A stretch of 15,324 bases of DNA from Chitinophagaceae bacterium. GTDB lineage: Bacteria > Bacteroidota > Bacteroidia > Chitinophagales > Chitinophagaceae. The notes under the pieces are model-generated. The model was not told where the DNA came from, ran no database searches, and worked only from the letters and a program-made list of their open reading frames with translations. Numbering within the stretch: position 1 is the first letter of the stretch; each line of letters begins with the position of its first letter. Positions 1 through 10,713 of the stretch are shown here, piece by piece. A program made the position numbers and the translations under genes. Location of the stretch: NCBI GenBank assembly GCA_019454915.1, contig JACFNM010000067.1, positions 1-15,324 of the forward strand. Reading direction: 5' to 3'.

Positions 1-66
1 GCAACCTTGTCCTATCAGGGTATTCGGGCTTTTGTGCAGCCCAAGGCTTATCATTTGAGGGGATAA
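1..66 (+). CDS. Possible 3' end of an unidentified gene entering from the left
   Basis: Frame 1 is open from the first base to a TAA at 64-66 and reads as 21 residues ending in AYHLRG. Its codons (CAG, AAG, TTG, GTG) resemble those of the neighbouring genes, and the direction would make it convergent with the channel gene at 192-1103. I do not recognise the protein. Frame 3 is an alternative: it is open from base 3 to a TAA at 147-149 (48 codons), but it has four cysteines and uses CTA, ATA and AGA codons that look less like this genome. Bases 67-191 otherwise show no gene. The only structure there is a weak 5-bp inverted repeat (152-156 with 166-170) without a T tract. Confidence 0.22.
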   Translation, partial: ATLSYQGIRAFVQPKAYHLRG

Positions 67-191
67 GAGCAGCGCCCGGTTTTGAATGTATTGAATCCGC
101 TGTGTTGGAGATGGCAAGCGAAAAGGATCAGGAACAGTGCGAAATGTAACGACGGGAATCTTAGGCCCGTTCTCCAACAGGCACGTACGTA

Positions 192-1103
192 TTACCGCAA
201 ACTGCCCTCGGGAAACTTCACCTTATCGGGCTGTGCATTTAATAAGGGTAGGGCATATCTCAGAATCCGGTTGCGCCGCCCGGTGGTATCTTCGGGTTCA
301 ACGGGATAGGAAACGACTGCCTCCAGCCAGGCGTAACTGTTAATACGAAAATAGACAGCCGGCTCATTTCCTGCAGGGTTTTTATCGGGATATTGTTCCT
401 TAAAATCCCTCGCGGCTGCCTCGAGCAGACAGGACTCTACGAATTTTAAATCGCTGGTATAGGCCACCTGGATGGCGGTTTCATTCCATATGTAAGGAAG
501 AAAAGGTCCGGAATAATTGATTACCTGGGATTTTAGTATCAGGCTGTTAGGAAAATGAATAATCCGCCCGCTTTTCCGGTCGTTGCCCAGATAGATGCCG
601 CTGCATTCCTCAATAATGGTATCTAAGTAGTTGATTTCAATAACATCCCCGATAAATCCGTCAATCTGAATGCGATTGCCGACGTGGTAGGGTTTTCGAA
701 ACACAATATATAACCAGGCGATGAAAGAGGTAATCGGCGCCTGCAGGGCAAAACCCAGTACGAGGGAAATCAGTCCAAAGCTGACGGCCACCGCATACAG
801 GTTCTGAAACAGGAAGGATGCAACAACGATGAGGATGAAAATGGCGGTTATTAGACGGGTAACCCGTAATAAATTATACCGGATGCCGTCGTTTTCGGCT
901 TTGGTATCAATGATTTTTTCTATAACCCGTCCCGCCAGTAAAATGACGGCAATGAGGAAGATACTCATGGTGAGTTTCCGGGCAAAGGGCACATATTCCG
1001 ACCATTTGGAAAACAGGGAGAGGTTCAGTGCGTAGTGAAGTACCAAAAATAAAACGGCAAGTATAGCATAGCCTTCAATCCCGTATTTTCTTTTCACTTC
1101 CAT
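192..1103 (-). CDS. MscS-family small-conductance mechanosensitive ion channel
   Basis: A 303-residue inner-membrane channel of the MscS family, which opens under membrane tension to release solutes during osmotic downshock. Hydrophobic segments lie at about residues 11-31, 44-61, 83-105 and 107-134. The last is the pore-lining helix (FGLISLVLGFALQAP, about 109-123), and it runs directly into the conserved MscS beta domain FRKPYHVGNRIQIDGFIGDV (135-154). Further on, the HFPNS stretch typical of the cytoplasmic vestibule is present. One extra N-terminal helix compared with E. coli MscS is common in the family. The start is the ATG at 1101-1103, which leaves the first helix directly at the N terminus. 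The gene diverges from the sugar kinase across 140 bases. I found no TAnnTTTG box on its strand there. The family is secure, but its gating and ion preference cannot be read from the sequence. Confidence 0.9.
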   Translation of the reverse strand: MEVKRKYGIEGYAILAVLFLVLHYALNLSLFSKWSEYVPFARKLTMSIFLIAVILLAGRVIEKIIDTKAENDGIRYNLLRVTRLITAIFILIVVASFLFQNLYAVAVSFGLISLVLGFALQAPITSFIAWLYIVFRKPYHVGNRIQIDGFIGDVIEINYLDTIIEECSGIYLGNDRKSGRIIHFPNSLILKSQVINYSGPFLPYIWNETAIQVAYTSDLKFVESCLLEAAARDFKEQYPDKNPAGNEPAVYFRINSYAWLEAVVSYPVEPEDTTGRRNRILRYALPLLNAQPDKVKFPEGSLR

Positions 1104-1177
1104 AGCGCCTTTTTAGATAAATGAATGATACCTGATTCCTTTATAAACCAATGCTTAAATATACAATAATCTATCTG

Positions 1178-1209
1178 TTGGGTTTTTCGGTAATTTCAAA
1201 ATACTTTTG
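1178..1209 (+). promoter_or_regulatory. Bacteroidota-type promoter for the sugar kinase
   Basis: TTG at 1178-1180 (-33 element) lies 21 bases before TACTTTTG at 1202-1209, an exact match to the TAnnTTTG -7 consensus of the Bacteroidota primary sigma factor. Transcription would start near 1215, giving a leader of roughly 28 bases before the ATG at 1244. Spacing and orientation fit well. No experimental evidence is available. Confidence 0.55.
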
Positions 1210-1243
1210 AAGGTTTAAGTTCAATTTTATCTAATTTCAGCGC

Positions 1244-2125
1244 ATGGACAATTCGCATTTTTCTGCCGTATGTTTTGGTGAGGTCTTGTGGGATATATTG
1301 CCGGATAAGAAGCTGCCTGGCGGGGCGCCGATGAATGTAGCCTATCACTTAAATCAATTGGGAATCCCTGCTGCGATGATCAGCAGAATTGGTGATGATG
1401 CCCTCGGCAGGGAGTTGATAGCATATTTTACTTCCAAAAAGGTTGCGGGTGATTTTATACAAACAGACCCGGACCATGATACCAGCAGGGTGCTGGCTAA
1501 GGTGGAAGGGAACAGGGTTACGTATGATATCGTGAAACCGGTAGCCTGGGATTTTATCGCCTGTAATGAAAGAATAGAAAAAGCGGTGGCTGCCGCCCGG
1601 TTCTTTATTTTTGGAAGCCTCGGTGTACGGAGTGAAGTCTCCCGAAATACCTTGTACAAACTCCTTGAAATTGCACATGTTAAAGTGCTGGATATCAATC
1701 TGCGCCCCCCGCATTATGGAAAGAATACCCTGGAATACCTGCTTCAGAAGGCCAGCCTTCTAAAACTCAATGATGAGGAATTGCAATTGTTATCCGGATG
1801 GTATGGCTGGCAGAGCGATGAGAAAGAGGCAATGAAGGCATTGCAGGATAAATTCAGGCTGAACACCATAATCACTACCCGCGGTGAAAATGGCGCCATT
1901 GCGCTTCATGATGGAGCTTTTTATGAGCATCCCGGGTTTAAGGTGCAGGTGGTGGATACCATTGGCAGTGGCGATGCGTTTTTGGCCGGGTTTATCTCAG
2001 GCCTTTTTGAAGAACGTCTGCTGCCGGAAGTGCTGGAGTTTGCCGGGAAGATGGGCGCTTTTATGGCTACCCACGCGGGAGCATGTCCTCAATACCAGGT
2101 GGCCGATGTGCGAGAACTGAAGTAA
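1244..2125 (+). CDS. PfkB-family sugar kinase, probable fructokinase
   Basis: A 293-residue cytoplasmic kinase of the ribokinase/PfkB family, which transfers the gamma-phosphate of ATP to a sugar hydroxyl. The N-terminal FGEVLWDILP followed by PGGAPMNVAYHL is characteristic of the bacterial fructokinase subgroup, so fructose to fructose-6-phosphate is the likely reaction. The C-terminal signature DTIGSGDAF (residues 238-246) carries the anion-hole glycines and the catalytic base Asp244. The length is normal for the family. The start is the ATG at 1244, just upstream of the first conserved strand, and a well-spaced promoter sits at 1178-1209. It is a single-gene unit: divergent from the channel gene and followed by a hairpin and a separate promoter before rpoB. 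Substrate is inferred from subgroup resemblance; another keto- or aldohexose is possible. Confidence 0.9.
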   Translation: MDNSHFSAVCFGEVLWDILPDKKLPGGAPMNVAYHLNQLGIPAAMISRIGDDALGRELIAYFTSKKVAGDFIQTDPDHDTSRVLAKVEGNRVTYDIVKPVAWDFIACNERIEKAVAAARFFIFGSLGVRSEVSRNTLYKLLEIAHVKVLDINLRPPHYGKNTLEYLLQKASLLKLNDEELQLLSGWYGWQSDEKEAMKALQDKFRLNTIITTRGENGAIALHDGAFYEHPGFKVQVVDTIGSGDAFLAGFISGLFEERLLPEVLEFAGKMGAFMATHAGACPQYQVADVRELK

Positions 2126-2244
2126 CAGGCCGGAACATCGTCTGACCGTAACAGCCTGAACCTCTTGTTGTATGGAGTGATGCTCTTGTTCTTGATTGGC
2201 TGTTTGAAGGGTTGATTCATCACGATCCTTGCACGGGGAGCGGC

Positions 2245-2299
2245 TTTGCCGGCGCCTCATTACGGTAAAGGAGCCTGTCCGGCAAAAAGAGTATTTTTT
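2245..2299 (+). terminator. Terminator-like hairpin after the sugar kinase
   Basis: TTTGCCGG at 2245-2252 pairs perfectly with CCGGCAAA at 2279-2286 across a 26-base loop, and a run of six T follows at 2294-2299. The large loop and the 7-base gap before the T run make this a weaker case than the other two terminators in the window. It sits about 120 bases after the kinase stop and before the rpoB promoter. Bases 2126-2244 hold no gene or structure I can support. Confidence 0.4.
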
Positions 2300-2347
2300 C
2301 ACATTTTCTTCACATATCGCTGAGAACAAGTAAAATGCTAAAAAAAC

Positions 2348-2377
2348 TTGTTATAATGGCATTATTATTTACCTTTG
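2348..2377 (+). promoter_or_regulatory. Bacteroidota-type promoter for rpoBC
   Basis: TTG at 2348-2350 is followed after 19 bases by TACCTTTG at 2370-2377, matching both elements and the spacing of the phylum's housekeeping promoter. The start site would fall near 2384, giving a leader of about 130 bases to the rpoB ATG. This is the strongest promoter-like site in the window, as expected for RNA polymerase genes. Confidence 0.7.
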
Positions 2378-2383
2378 CACTCC

Positions 2384-2516
2384 TTAAATTGGGCCTGACA
2401 CAATTTGACTTTTCAATTGAATTATAAGTGACTGATTCCTAAATGTTTCTATTTATGATTAAATAGATACGAGGGAGTATTTGTCATTGAACCAAATAAA
2501 AGCGCTTTTAAATACT
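2384..2516 (+). promoter_or_regulatory. Structured 5' leader of rpoBC
   Basis: Three inverted repeats lie between the promoter and the rpoB ATG. AAATTG (2386-2391) pairs with CAATTT (2401-2406). TCTATTTA (2448-2455) pairs with TAAATAGA (2460-2467) around a TGAT loop. TAAAAGCGCTTTTA (2497-2510) is a perfect 14-base palindrome ending six bases before the ATG. A purine run GAGGGAG (2471-2477) follows the second hairpin and would suit a start at TTG 2481 or TTG 2487 better than at ATG 2517. A seven-codon reading frame (2443-2466, MFLFMIK) overlaps the second hairpin. A regulatory role is an inference from structure only. Confidence 0.35.
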
Positions 2517-5500
2517 ATGTCTTCAACAAAAGTGGCTACAAACAACAGAATTGATTTCGGAAAAATCAAGCATTTAGCAGAAACGCCAGACTTATTAGAA
2601 ATTCAAATCCAGTCTTTTAAAGAATTTTTTCAATTAGAAACAACGCCGGATAAGCGGAATGTCGAGGGGCTGTTCAGGGTGTTTAAAGAGAACTTTCCGA
2701 TTACCGATACGCGTAATATTTTCGTATTGGAATTTCTGGATTATTTCATTGACCCGCCGCGTTATAGTATAGAAGAGTGTATGGAGCGCGGGCTGACCTA
2801 CGCGGTTCCCTTAAAAGCCAAGTTACGGTTGAGCTGTAACGATGAGGAGCACGTAGACTTCCAGACCATCGTGCAGGATGTGTTTTTGGGGAATATCCCC
2901 TATATGACGCCACGCGGCACCTTTGTGATCAATGGCGCAGAAAGGGTGGTGGTATCTCAGTTGCACCGCTCGCCGGGCGTGTTTTTTGGTCAGTCCCTCC
3001 ACCCGAATGGAACAAAAATTTATTCGGCGAGGGTCATTCCTTTTAAAGGGGCGTGGATGGAATTTGCGACGGACATCAATAATGTGATGTACGCCTACAT
3101 TGATCGCAAGAAGAAATTCCCCGTGACCACTTTATTGCGTTCCATCGGATATGAGACAGATAAGGATATCCTGGAGCTTTTTGGCATGGCCGATGAGGTG
3201 AAGGCCGATAAGAAATCACTGACACCCTATGTCGGGAAACGCTTAGCAGCCCGTGTATTGAGAACCTGGGTAGAAGATTTTGTGGATGAGGATACCGGAG
3301 AAGTCGTTTCCATCGAAAGAAATGAAGTAGTACTCGAAAGAGATACCGTTTTGGATGAGGAAGCGGTGGAGATGATTTCCGAGATGGACGTGAAGGGGGT
3401 ATTTATCCAGAAAGAAGAAGTGAGCGGCGATTATGCCATCATCTATAATACCCTGAATAAGGATAGCGCCAACTCCGAATTGGAAGCGGTTCAGCATATA
3501 TACCGGCAACTGCGTGGTGCAGATGCTCCGGATAACGAAACGGCACGCGGCATAATTGATAAGCTGTTTTTCTCGGATAAGCGATATGATCTGGGAGAAG
3601 TGGGAAGATATAAAATCAACAGAAAACTGAACCTCAATCAACCGCTTGAACAAAAGACACTCACTAAAGAAGATATCATAGAAATCATCAAATATCTGGT
3701 CAGACTTACCAACGGTAAAGCAGATATTGATGATATTGACCACTTGAGCAATCGTCGTGTCCGTACCGTAGGCGAACAGTTATTTGCTCAGTTTGGAGTA
3801 GGATTAGCCCGTATGGCAAGAACCATCCGGGAGCGAATGAACGTAAGGGATAATGAAGTGTTTACACCGGTTGATTTAATCAATGCGAGAACACTATCAT
3901 CCGTTATCAATTCATTCTTTGGCACCTCGCAACTGTCCCAGTTCCTGGACCAGACGAATCCGTTGAGTGAGATTACCCACAAACGTCGTATATCGGCATT
4001 GGGGCCCGGCGGTTTAAGCCGTGAACGCGCGGGCTTTGAGGTTCGCGACGTACACTATTCACACTATGGTCGTCTCTGTACCATCGAAACGCCGGAAGGA
4101 CCCAATATCGGATTGATTTCAACATTGTGTGTACACGCCAAGATCAATGAAATGGGCTTCATAGAGACACCCTACCGGAAGGTACACCAGGGTAAGGTGG
4201 ATATGAAAGATCTGTTTTATCTGAGTGCAGAAGAAGAAGATGAAGTGAAAATTGCCCAGGCAAATGCGCCTCTGGACAATTCAGGCTCCTTTGTTGAGGA
4301 GACGGTTCGTTCAAGGCAAACAGGCGATTTTCCCGTGCTGGAAAGAGAAGAAGTAGAATATATGGACGTAGCGCCCAATCAGATTGTAGGACTGAGCGCT
4401 TCTTTGATTCCCTTTTTGGAGAACGATGATGCCAACCGTGCGCTGATGGGATCAAACATGCAGCGCCAGGCGGTGCCGTTGATTGTACCCCAGGCTCCGT
4501 TGGTGGGAACCGGGTTGGAAGGGAAAGCTGCCAGGGATGCCAGGATCCAGATTCATGCAGATGGCAACGGTGTAGTAGAGTTTGTGGATGCCAATGAAAT
4601 CCATGTTCGTTACGAAAGAGATGAAGAGCAGAAACTGGTAAGTTTTGAAGATGACCTGAAAATATACAAACTGACCAAGTTTATGAAGACCAACCAGGAA
4701 ACCTGTATCAACCTGCGTCCCGCAGTGAAGAAGGGACAGCGGGTAAAGAACGGCGATTTCCTGACCGAAGGGTATGCTACCAAAGACGGGGAACTGGCTC
4801 TGGGGCGCAACCTGCGTGTTGCCTTCATGCCCTGGAAGGGATATAACTTTGAAGATGCTATCGTAATCAGTGAAAAAGTTGCCCGGGAAGACCTTTTCAC
4901 TTCTATCCATATCTCCGAATATGAACTGGAGGTGAGGGATACAAAACTGGGAGAAGAAGAGTTGACGCCTGATATTCCCAACGTTTCGGAAGAAGCCACC
5001 AAAGACCTGGATCAGAATGGTATCATCCGGATAGGAGCACAGGTGAAGGAAGGCGATATTATTATTGGAAAGATTACCCCCAAGGGAGAGAGCGATCCCA
5101 CGCCGGAAGAGAAGCTCCTTCGAGCCATTTTCGGTGATAAAGCGGGAGACGCCAAGGATGCCTCTTTGAAGGCGCCAAGCGGTACCGAAGGGGTAGTAAT
5201 AGATAAGAAATTGTTCCAGCGGGCCAAAAAGGATAAGAACATGAAGCTGAGAGAAAAAGCGGCGCTCGACAAACTGGAAAAAGTGCATGAGCAGAATGAA
5301 AAGGATTTGTTAGATGTTTTGATAAGCAAACTCCAGGTATTATTGAACAATAAGACTTCCGCGGGGGTTACCAACAATTTTGGTGAAATCCAGATCGGGA
5401 AGAGCGCTAAATTCAACGCGAAGAACCTGAGCGCTTTGGATTATCAGAATATTAATCCTCTGGGATGGACGGGAGACGCCCATACGGACAACCAGATCAA

Positions 5501-6326
5501 CATCCTGCTGCACAATTATAACATTAAGTTTAATGAGGAGTTGGGCAGGTATAAAAGAGAGAAGTTCAATATTTCTATCGGGGATGAATTACCCGCCGGT
5601 GTGTTGAAGCTCGCTAAAGTATATCTTGCTGTTAAGCGTAAACTGAAAGTGGGCGATAAGATGGCGGGTCGTCATGGAAATAAAGGTATCGTGGCGAAGA
5701 TTGTACGCGCCGAAGACATGCCTTTCCTTGAAGACGGAACGCCGGTTGATATCGTATTGAATCCATTAGGTGTACCGAGTCGTATGAACCTGGGTCAGAT
5801 TTACGAAACAGTGTTAGGATGGGCTGCTGAAAAGATGGGAGTAAAATTTGCTACGCCCATTTTCGACGGAGCTACAACGGAAGAAATTGCTGATTATATT
5901 GATAAAGCAGGTCTGCCTTCCTTCGGTCACACCTATCTCTACGACGGAGAAACCGGAGAACGCTTCGACCAGAAAGCTACCGTGGGTATTATCTATATGA
6001 TTAAGCTGCACCATATGGTGGACGATAAGATGCACGCGAGAAGCATCGGACCGTACAGTTTGATTACGCAACAGCCTCTCGGCGGTAAAGCGCAGTTTGG
6101 TGGTCAGCGATTCGGAGAAATGGAAGTGTGGGCGTTAGAAGCTTATGGCGCTTCCAATATCCTGCAGGAGTTGCTGACGCTGAAGTCGGATGATATTATC
6201 GGCCGTGCAAAAACATATGAGGCAATTGTGAAGGGAGATAATATCCCCAGGGCCGGGATTCCCGAATCGTTTAATGTGTTGGTACATGAATTAAGGGGAT
6301 TAGGTTTAGAATTAAAATTTGAATAG
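2517..6326 (+). CDS. rpoB: DNA-directed RNA polymerase beta subunit
   Basis: The beta subunit of bacterial RNA polymerase, which with RpoC forms the active-site cleft and binds rifampicin. From the ATG at 2517 the protein has 1269 residues, close to the usual Bacteroidota length. The same frame is open upstream to TTG 2481 (12 more residues) with a purine-rich site before it, so the start is not certain. The rifampicin pocket is intact: SQFLDQTNP includes Asp478 (E. coli Asp516), with His488 (His526) and Ser493 (Ser531) following, which predicts a sensitive target. [29 protein letters not shown] and GRHGNKG (1051-1057) are conserved core motifs, and the C terminus carries the [20 protein letters not shown] block that contacts beta prime. 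It is followed by rpoC after 76 bases. Unusually, rplJ and rplL do not precede it. Confidence 0.98.
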   Translation: MSSTKVATNNRIDFGKIKHLAETPDLLEIQIQSFKEFFQLETTPDKRNVEGLFRVFKENFPITDTRNIFVLEFLDYFIDPPRYSIEECMERGLTYAVPLKAKLRLSCNDEEHVDFQTIVQDVFLGNIPYMTPRGTFVINGAERVVVSQLHRSPGVFFGQSLHPNGTKIYSARVIPFKGAWMEFATDINNVMYAYIDRKKKFPVTTLLRSIGYETDKDILELFGMADEVKADKKSLTPYVGKRLAARVLRTWVEDFVDEDTGEVVSIERNEVVLERDTVLDEEAVEMISEMDVKGVFIQKEEVSGDYAIIYNTLNKDSANSELEAVQHIYRQLRGADAPDNETARGIIDKLFFSDKRYDLGEVGRYKINRKLNLNQPLEQKTLTKEDIIEIIKYLVRLTNGKADIDDIDHLSNRRVRTVGEQLFAQFGVGLARMARTIRERMNVRDNEVFTPVDLINARTLSSVINSFFGTSQLSQFLDQTNPLSEITHKRRISALGPGGLSRERAGFEVRDVHYSHYGRLCTIETPEGPNIGLISTLCVHAKINEMGFIETPYRKVHQGKVDMKDLFYLSAEEEDEVKIAQANAPLDNSGSFVEETVRSRQTGDFPVLEREEVEYMDVAPNQIVGLSASLIPFLENDDANRALMGSNMQRQAVPLIVPQAPLVGTGLEGKAARDARIQIHADGNGVVEFVDANEIHVRYERDEEQKLVSFEDDLKIYKLTKFMKTNQETCINLRPAVKKGQRVKNGDFLTEGYATKDGELALGRNLRVAFMPWKGYNFEDAIVISEKVAREDLFTSIHISEYELEVRDTKLGEEELTPDIPNVSEEATKDLDQNGIIRIGAQVKEGDIIIGKITPKGESDPTPEEKLLRAIFGDKAGDAKDASLKAPSGTEGVVIDKKLFQRAKKDKNMKLREKAALDKLEKVHEQNEKDLLDVLISKLQVLLNNKTSAGVTNNFGEIQIGKSAKFNAKNLSALDYQNINPLGWTGDAHTDNQINILLHNYNIKFNEELGRYKREKFNISIGDELPAGVLKLAKVYLAVKRKLKVGDKMAGRHGNKGIVAKIVRAEDMPFLEDGTPVDIVLNPLGVPSRMNLGQIYETVLGWAAEKMGVKFATPIFDGATTEEIADYIDKAGLPSFGHTYLYDGETGERFDQKATVGIIYMIKLHHMVDDKMHARSIGPYSLITQQPLGGKAQFGGQRFGEMEVWALEAYGASNILQELLTLKSDDIIGRAKTYEAIVKGDNIPRAGIPESFNVLVHELRGLGLELKFE

Positions 6327-6334
6327 CAGTAAGG

Positions 6335-6398
6335 CAATAGGTTTTATCCGAAATCTATTGTTGGAAATTTCAAGTCTCAAATAAAAAATCTCAAATAA
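6335..6398 (+). other. rpoB-rpoC intercistronic hairpin and direct repeat
   Basis: CAATAGGTTTT (6335-6345) pairs with GAAATCTATTG (6350-6360), an 11-bp stem with two G-T pairs and a four-base loop. There is no T run after it, so it is not a terminator. Just downstream, TCTCAAATAA occurs twice, at 6375-6384 and 6389-6398, ending four bases before the rpoC ATG. No Shine-Dalgarno sequence is present, and the A-rich repeat may help ribosome entry. RNA processing or stability control is possible but unproven. Confidence 0.4.
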
Positions 6399-6402
6399 GA
6401 TT

Positions 6403-9400
6403 ATGGCTCTCAAAAAAGATAATCGTCCGAAATCAAATTTTTCAAAGATCACTATCAGCCTGGCATCACCTGACGCCATCCTTGAAAGATCTTATGGTGA
6501 GGTTTTGAAACCGGAAACCATTAACTACCGTACTTATAAACCGGAAAGAGATGGTTTATTCTGTGAGCGGATTTTTGGCCCGGTAAAAGATTACGAATGT
6601 GCATGTGGCAAGTATAAGCGAATCCGTTATAAGGGTATTGTTTGTGATCGGTGCGGAGTGGAAGTGACGGAAAAGAAAGTTCGTCGTGAAAGAATGGGGC
6701 ATATCAAGTTGGTTGTGCCGGTTGTTCATATCTGGTATTTCAAAAGTTTGCCGAACAAGATAGGCTACCTGTTGGGTATCAGTTCAAAGAAAATGGAGAG
6801 TATCATCTACTATGAGAGATATGTGGTGATACAGCCTGGAGTACGGGAGGATAAGAATTTAAAAATAGGAGACCTTTTGTCGGAGGAAGAGTATCTTGAA
6901 ATACTGGATAACCTTCCTAAGGATAACCAGTATTTACCCGATGAAGATCCGCAGAAGTTTATAGCGAAGATGGGGGCTGAAGCCATCCATGCTATGCTGA
7001 GCAGAATTGATCTGGATCAGTTGAGCTATGACTTGCGTAATGCAGCCGCCACCGAAACATCGCAGCAGCGTAAAGCGGATGCGTTAAAGCGGTTGAGCGT
7101 AGTGGAATCCTTCCGCGATGCGAACGGACGTATTGAAAACCGCCCCGAATGGATGGTGATGCAGTATATACCGGTAATTCCGCCGGAACTTCGTCCCCTG
7201 GTACCATTGGATGGCGGACGTTTTGCTTCGTCTGATCTGAATGATTTGTATCGCCGGGTGATTATCCGTAATAACCGGTTAAAGCGCCTTTTGGAAATTA
7301 AAGCGCCTGAAGTGATTTTGCGTAATGAGAAGCGCATGCTGCAGGAAGCAATAGATTCGCTTTTTGACAACTCTCGCAAATCCAATGCTGTAAAGGCAGA
7401 AGGGGGAAGGGCATTAAAATCGTTGAGTGATGTACTTAAGGGTAAGCAGGGACGTTTCCGTCAGAACCTGCTGGGTAAACGCGTGGACTATTCCGGTCGT
7501 TCCGTGATTGTGGTGGGTCCGGAGTTGAAATTGCACGAGTGTGGTTTGCCGAAGGATATGGGCGCTGAACTGTTCAAGCCGTTTATTATCCGCAAGCTGA
7601 TTGAAAGAGGGATCGTTAAAACGGTGAAGAGTGCGAGAAAACTGGTGGATCGTAAAGAAGCCATCGTTTGGGATATCCTGGAGAATATATTGAAGGGGCA
7701 TCCGATTATGCTGAACCGCGCTCCGACCTTACACCGTCTGTCTATTCAGGCTTTCCAGCCAAAACTGGTGGAGGGGAAAGCTATTCAGCTTCACCCGCTG
7801 GTGTGCTCTGCATTTAATGCTGACTTTGACGGTGACCAGATGGCGGTACACGTTCCGTTGAGCAATGCTGCAGTGCTGGAAGCACAGTTACTGATGTTGT
7901 CGTCTCATAATATTCTGAACCCGCAGAACGGCACACCCATTACGCTGCCATCGCAGGACATGGTGTTGGGACTATATTATATTTCTAAGGGAAAGAAATC
8001 TACGGAGACGGAGATAATCAAGGGAGAAGGGAAAATCTTCTACAATACGGAAGAAGTGATTATTGCCTATAACGAGGGGAAGGTGGATTTGCACGCCGGC
8101 ATTAAGGTGAAGGTGAACCTTCGCAATGGTAATGGCGACATACAGAAGAAACTGATTGATACTACGGTCGGCCGTGTAATTTTTAATCAATACGTACCTG
8201 AAGAAGTAGGCTTTATCAATGCTTTGCTCACAAAGAAATCTTTGAGAGAGATCATTGGAGATATTATTAAGATTACCAATGTACCCAAAACCGCCAAATT
8301 CCTGGATGATATTAAGCAGTTAGGATTTCGCACTGCTTTCAGTGGTGGGTTATCTTTCAATATTAATGACCTTGTGGTACCGGAAGTGAAGCAGGAACTG
8401 GTTGAATCGGCTTCGGAGGAAGTGAGGGAAGTGTGGGACAACTATAATATGGGATTGATTACCAACAATGAAAGGTATAACCAGATCATTGATATTTGGT
8501 CCCGTGTGGATACGCGTGTGACGGAAACCCTGATTCGCGAGATGGCTACCGATAAGCAGGGATTTAATTCCGTATATATGATGCTGGACTCCGGCGCCCG
8601 TGGTAGTAAGCAACAGGTGAAGCAGTTGGCCGGTATCAGGGGACTGATGGCGAAGCCCCGCAAAAGCGGCTCCACCGGTTCTGAAATTATTGAAAATCCG
8701 ATCTTATCAAACTTTAAGGACGGACTGAACGTGTTGGAATACTTTATCTCCACACACGGCGCCCGTAAAGGGTTGGCGGATACTGCTCTGAAGACAGCCG
8801 ATGCGGGTTACCTGACCCGTCGTTTGGTGGATGTGGCCCAGGATGTGGTAATCAATGATGAAGATTGCGGCACCTTGCGTGGCATTGCTATCAGCGCCTT
8901 AAAGGATAATGAAGATATCGTTGAGCCTTTGTACGACCGCATATTGGGCCGTACATCTCTGCATGATATTTATCACCCGGTAACCGATGAATTGATTCTC
9001 GGCGCCGGCGAACTGATTACGGAAGATATGGCAAAAGCCATTGAAGCCAGTGGAATTGAAACCGTGGACATTCGATCCGTATTGACTTGTGAAAGCAGAC
9101 ATGGTGTTTGCGTAAAATGTTATGGGCTGAATCTCGCTACGGGCTATCTGGCTCAGAGAGGCGATGCGGTCGGTATCATTGCCGCCCAGTCAATCGGTGA
9201 GCCGGGAACGCAGTTGACTTTGCGTACCTTCCACGTGGGTGGGGTTGCCGGTTCAACTTCCATTGATTCCCAGTTAACGGCAAAGTTTGACGGTACCATT
9301 CAGTTTGACGGGCTTCGTACCGTGAGCGCTAAAGATAACCAGGGGGAAGTGGTGCAGATGGTTATCGGCCGAACCGGTGAAATGAGGATTATTGACGTTA

Positions 9401-10695
9401 AGAATGACCGGTTATTGATTACCAATAATATTCCCTATGGTTCTACCCTGCGTGTTAGGGATGGACAGAAAGTAGAAAAGGGAGACGTGATTTGTACCTG
9501 GGATCCATTTAATAACGTGATTATTTCGGAGCAGGCCGGTAGCGTTAAGTTTGAGAGCGTTATTGAAGGAGTTACCTTCCGTGAAGAAGCCGATGAGCAG
9601 ACGGGTCACCGCGAAAAAGTGGTAATTGAAACAAAAGATAAGACAAAGATTCCTTCTCTGATTGTGGAAGGGAAAGATATCAAGAGCTATAACCTGCCGG
9701 TTGGTTCACATATTGTGGTGGATGAGACAGAAGAAGTGGATGCCGGCCAGGTATTGGTGAAAATTCCCCGTGTATTAGGTAAGCTGCGTGATATCACCGG
9801 TGGTTTACCCCGTGTAACGGAATTATTTGAAGCACGTAATCCTGGCAATCCTGCCATCGTATCGGAAATTGACGGAGTTGTTGCCTTTGGTGTGGTTAAG
9901 CGCGGCAACAGGGAAATTGTTATAGAAGCGAAAGACGGCGTGGTGAAGAAGTACCTGGTACCCCTGACGAGGCAGATTCTGGTTCAGGATGGCGACTTTG
10001 TGAGAGCGGGTACGCCTCTGTCTGACGGACAAATTGCCCCAGCTGATATCCTGAGTATCAAAGGACCTTTTGCGGTGCAGGAGTATGTGGTGAATGAGAT
10101 TCAGGAAGTATATCGTTTGCAGGGTGTGCGTATCAATGATAAGCACATTGAAGTGATAGTAAGGCAGATGATGAAGAAAGTAGAGATCGTGGATCCGGGT
10201 GATACCAAGTTCTTAGAGGAAGACCTGGAAGATCGCTTTGGCTTTATTGAAGAGAACGATTGGATCTTTGATAAGAAAGTGGTGACGGAGCCCGGGGATT
10301 CTACCAGGCTGCGCGCCGGACAGATTGTGAGTCTGCGTGAGTTGCGTGAAGAGAATTCTATCCTCCGCCGGGGAGACAAAAAACTGGTTGAAGTTCGGGA
10401 TGCAGAACCCGCTACCTCCAGACCGGTATTATTGGGTATTACTAAGGCTTCTCTGGGGACGCATAGCTGGATTTCGGCTGCTTCCTTCCAGGAAACCACC
10501 AAAGTACTCAGTTCGGCTGCCATTCAGGGTAAGGAAGACGATATGCTGGGATTGAAGGAAAACGTGATCACGGGTCACCCCATACCGGCTGGTACCGGCT
10601 TACGTGAGTTTGAAAACCTAATTGTAGGTAGCAAGGAGGAATACGAGTTGTTGCAAACTACCCGTGAATCCATGAGTTTTGATGAAGATGAGTGA
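6403..10695 (+). CDS. rpoC: DNA-directed RNA polymerase beta prime subunit
   Basis: The catalytic beta prime subunit, 1430 residues, a normal Bacteroidota length. The N-terminal zinc site uses Cys66, Cys68, Cys81 and Cys84. The absolutely conserved NADFDGD motif (472-478) supplies Asp474, Asp476 and Asp478, which hold the catalytic magnesium. The second zinc site is formed by Cys822, Cys896, Cys903 and Cys906. The trigger loop [13 protein letters not shown] (932-944) ends with His944, equivalent to E. coli His936. The insertion between the trigger-loop halves carries barrel-sandwich-like repeats, as in most Gram-negative RpoC. The start ATG at 6403 gives the usual N terminus with [11 protein letters not shown]. 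It is co-transcribed with rpoB and ended by the terminator at 10714-10764. Nothing in the subunit looks degraded or unusual. Confidence 0.98.
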   Translation: MALKKDNRPKSNFSKITISLASPDAILERSYGEVLKPETINYRTYKPERDGLFCERIFGPVKDYECACGKYKRIRYKGIVCDRCGVEVTEKKVRRERMGHIKLVVPVVHIWYFKSLPNKIGYLLGISSKKMESIIYYERYVVIQPGVREDKNLKIGDLLSEEEYLEILDNLPKDNQYLPDEDPQKFIAKMGAEAIHAMLSRIDLDQLSYDLRNAAATETSQQRKADALKRLSVVESFRDANGRIENRPEWMVMQYIPVIPPELRPLVPLDGGRFASSDLNDLYRRVIIRNNRLKRLLEIKAPEVILRNEKRMLQEAIDSLFDNSRKSNAVKAEGGRALKSLSDVLKGKQGRFRQNLLGKRVDYSGRSVIVVGPELKLHECGLPKDMGAELFKPFIIRKLIERGIVKTVKSARKLVDRKEAIVWDILENILKGHPIMLNRAPTLHRLSIQAFQPKLVEGKAIQLHPLVCSAFNADFDGDQMAVHVPLSNAAVLEAQLLMLSSHNILNPQNGTPITLPSQDMVLGLYYISKGKKSTETEIIKGEGKIFYNTEEVIIAYNEGKVDLHAGIKVKVNLRNGNGDIQKKLIDTTVGRVIFNQYVPEEVGFINALLTKKSLREIIGDIIKITNVPKTAKFLDDIKQLGFRTAFSGGLSFNINDLVVPEVKQELVESASEEVREVWDNYNMGLITNNERYNQIIDIWSRVDTRVTETLIREMATDKQGFNSVYMMLDSGARGSKQQVKQLAGIRGLMAKPRKSGSTGSEIIENPILSNFKDGLNVLEYFISTHGARKGLADTALKTADAGYLTRRLVDVAQDVVINDEDCGTLRGIAISALKDNEDIVEPLYDRILGRTSLHDIYHPVTDELILGAGELITEDMAKAIEASGIETVDIRSVLTCESRHGVCVKCYGLNLATGYLAQRGDAVGIIAAQSIGEPGTQLTLRTFHVGGVAGSTSIDSQLTAKFDGTIQFDGLRTVSAKDNQGEVVQMVIGRTGEMRIIDVKNDRLLITNNIPYGSTLRVRDGQKVEKGDVICTWDPFNNVIISEQAGSVKFESVIEGVTFREEADEQTGHREKVVIETKDKTKIPSLIVEGKDIKSYNLPVGSHIVVDETEEVDAGQVLVKIPRVLGKLRDITGGLPRVTELFEARNPGNPAIVSEIDGVVAFGVVKRGNREIVIEAKDGVVKKYLVPLTRQILVQDGDFVRAGTPLSDGQIAPADILSIKGPFAVQEYVVNEIQEVYRLQGVRINDKHIEVIVRQMMKKVEIVDPGDTKFLEEDLEDRFGFIEENDWIFDKKVVTEPGDSTRLRAGQIVSLRELREENSILRRGDKKLVEVRDAEPATSRPVLLGITKASLGTHSWISAASFQETTKVLSSAAIQGKEDDMLGLKENVITGHPIPAGTGLREFENLIVGSKEEYELLQTTRESMSFDEDE

Positions 10696-10713
10696 TTAAT
10701 AGAATAATCGGTG

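Noticed and set aside
2352..2357. TATAAT as an E. coli-type -10 box for rpoB
   Set aside because: No TTGACA-like box lies 17 bases upstream, and the Bacteroidota elements TTG and TACCTTTG nearby have the right spacing. The match is probably due to AT-rich sequence.
2443..2466. Seven-codon frame as a confirmed leader peptide
   Set aside because: It has no ribosome-binding evidence and no runs of a regulatory amino acid, so I keep it only as a remark within the leader finding.
4452..5288. Long open frame antisense to rpoB (278 codons)
   Set aside because: It lies wholly within conserved rpoB codons, resembles no family I know, and is a reading-frame shadow.
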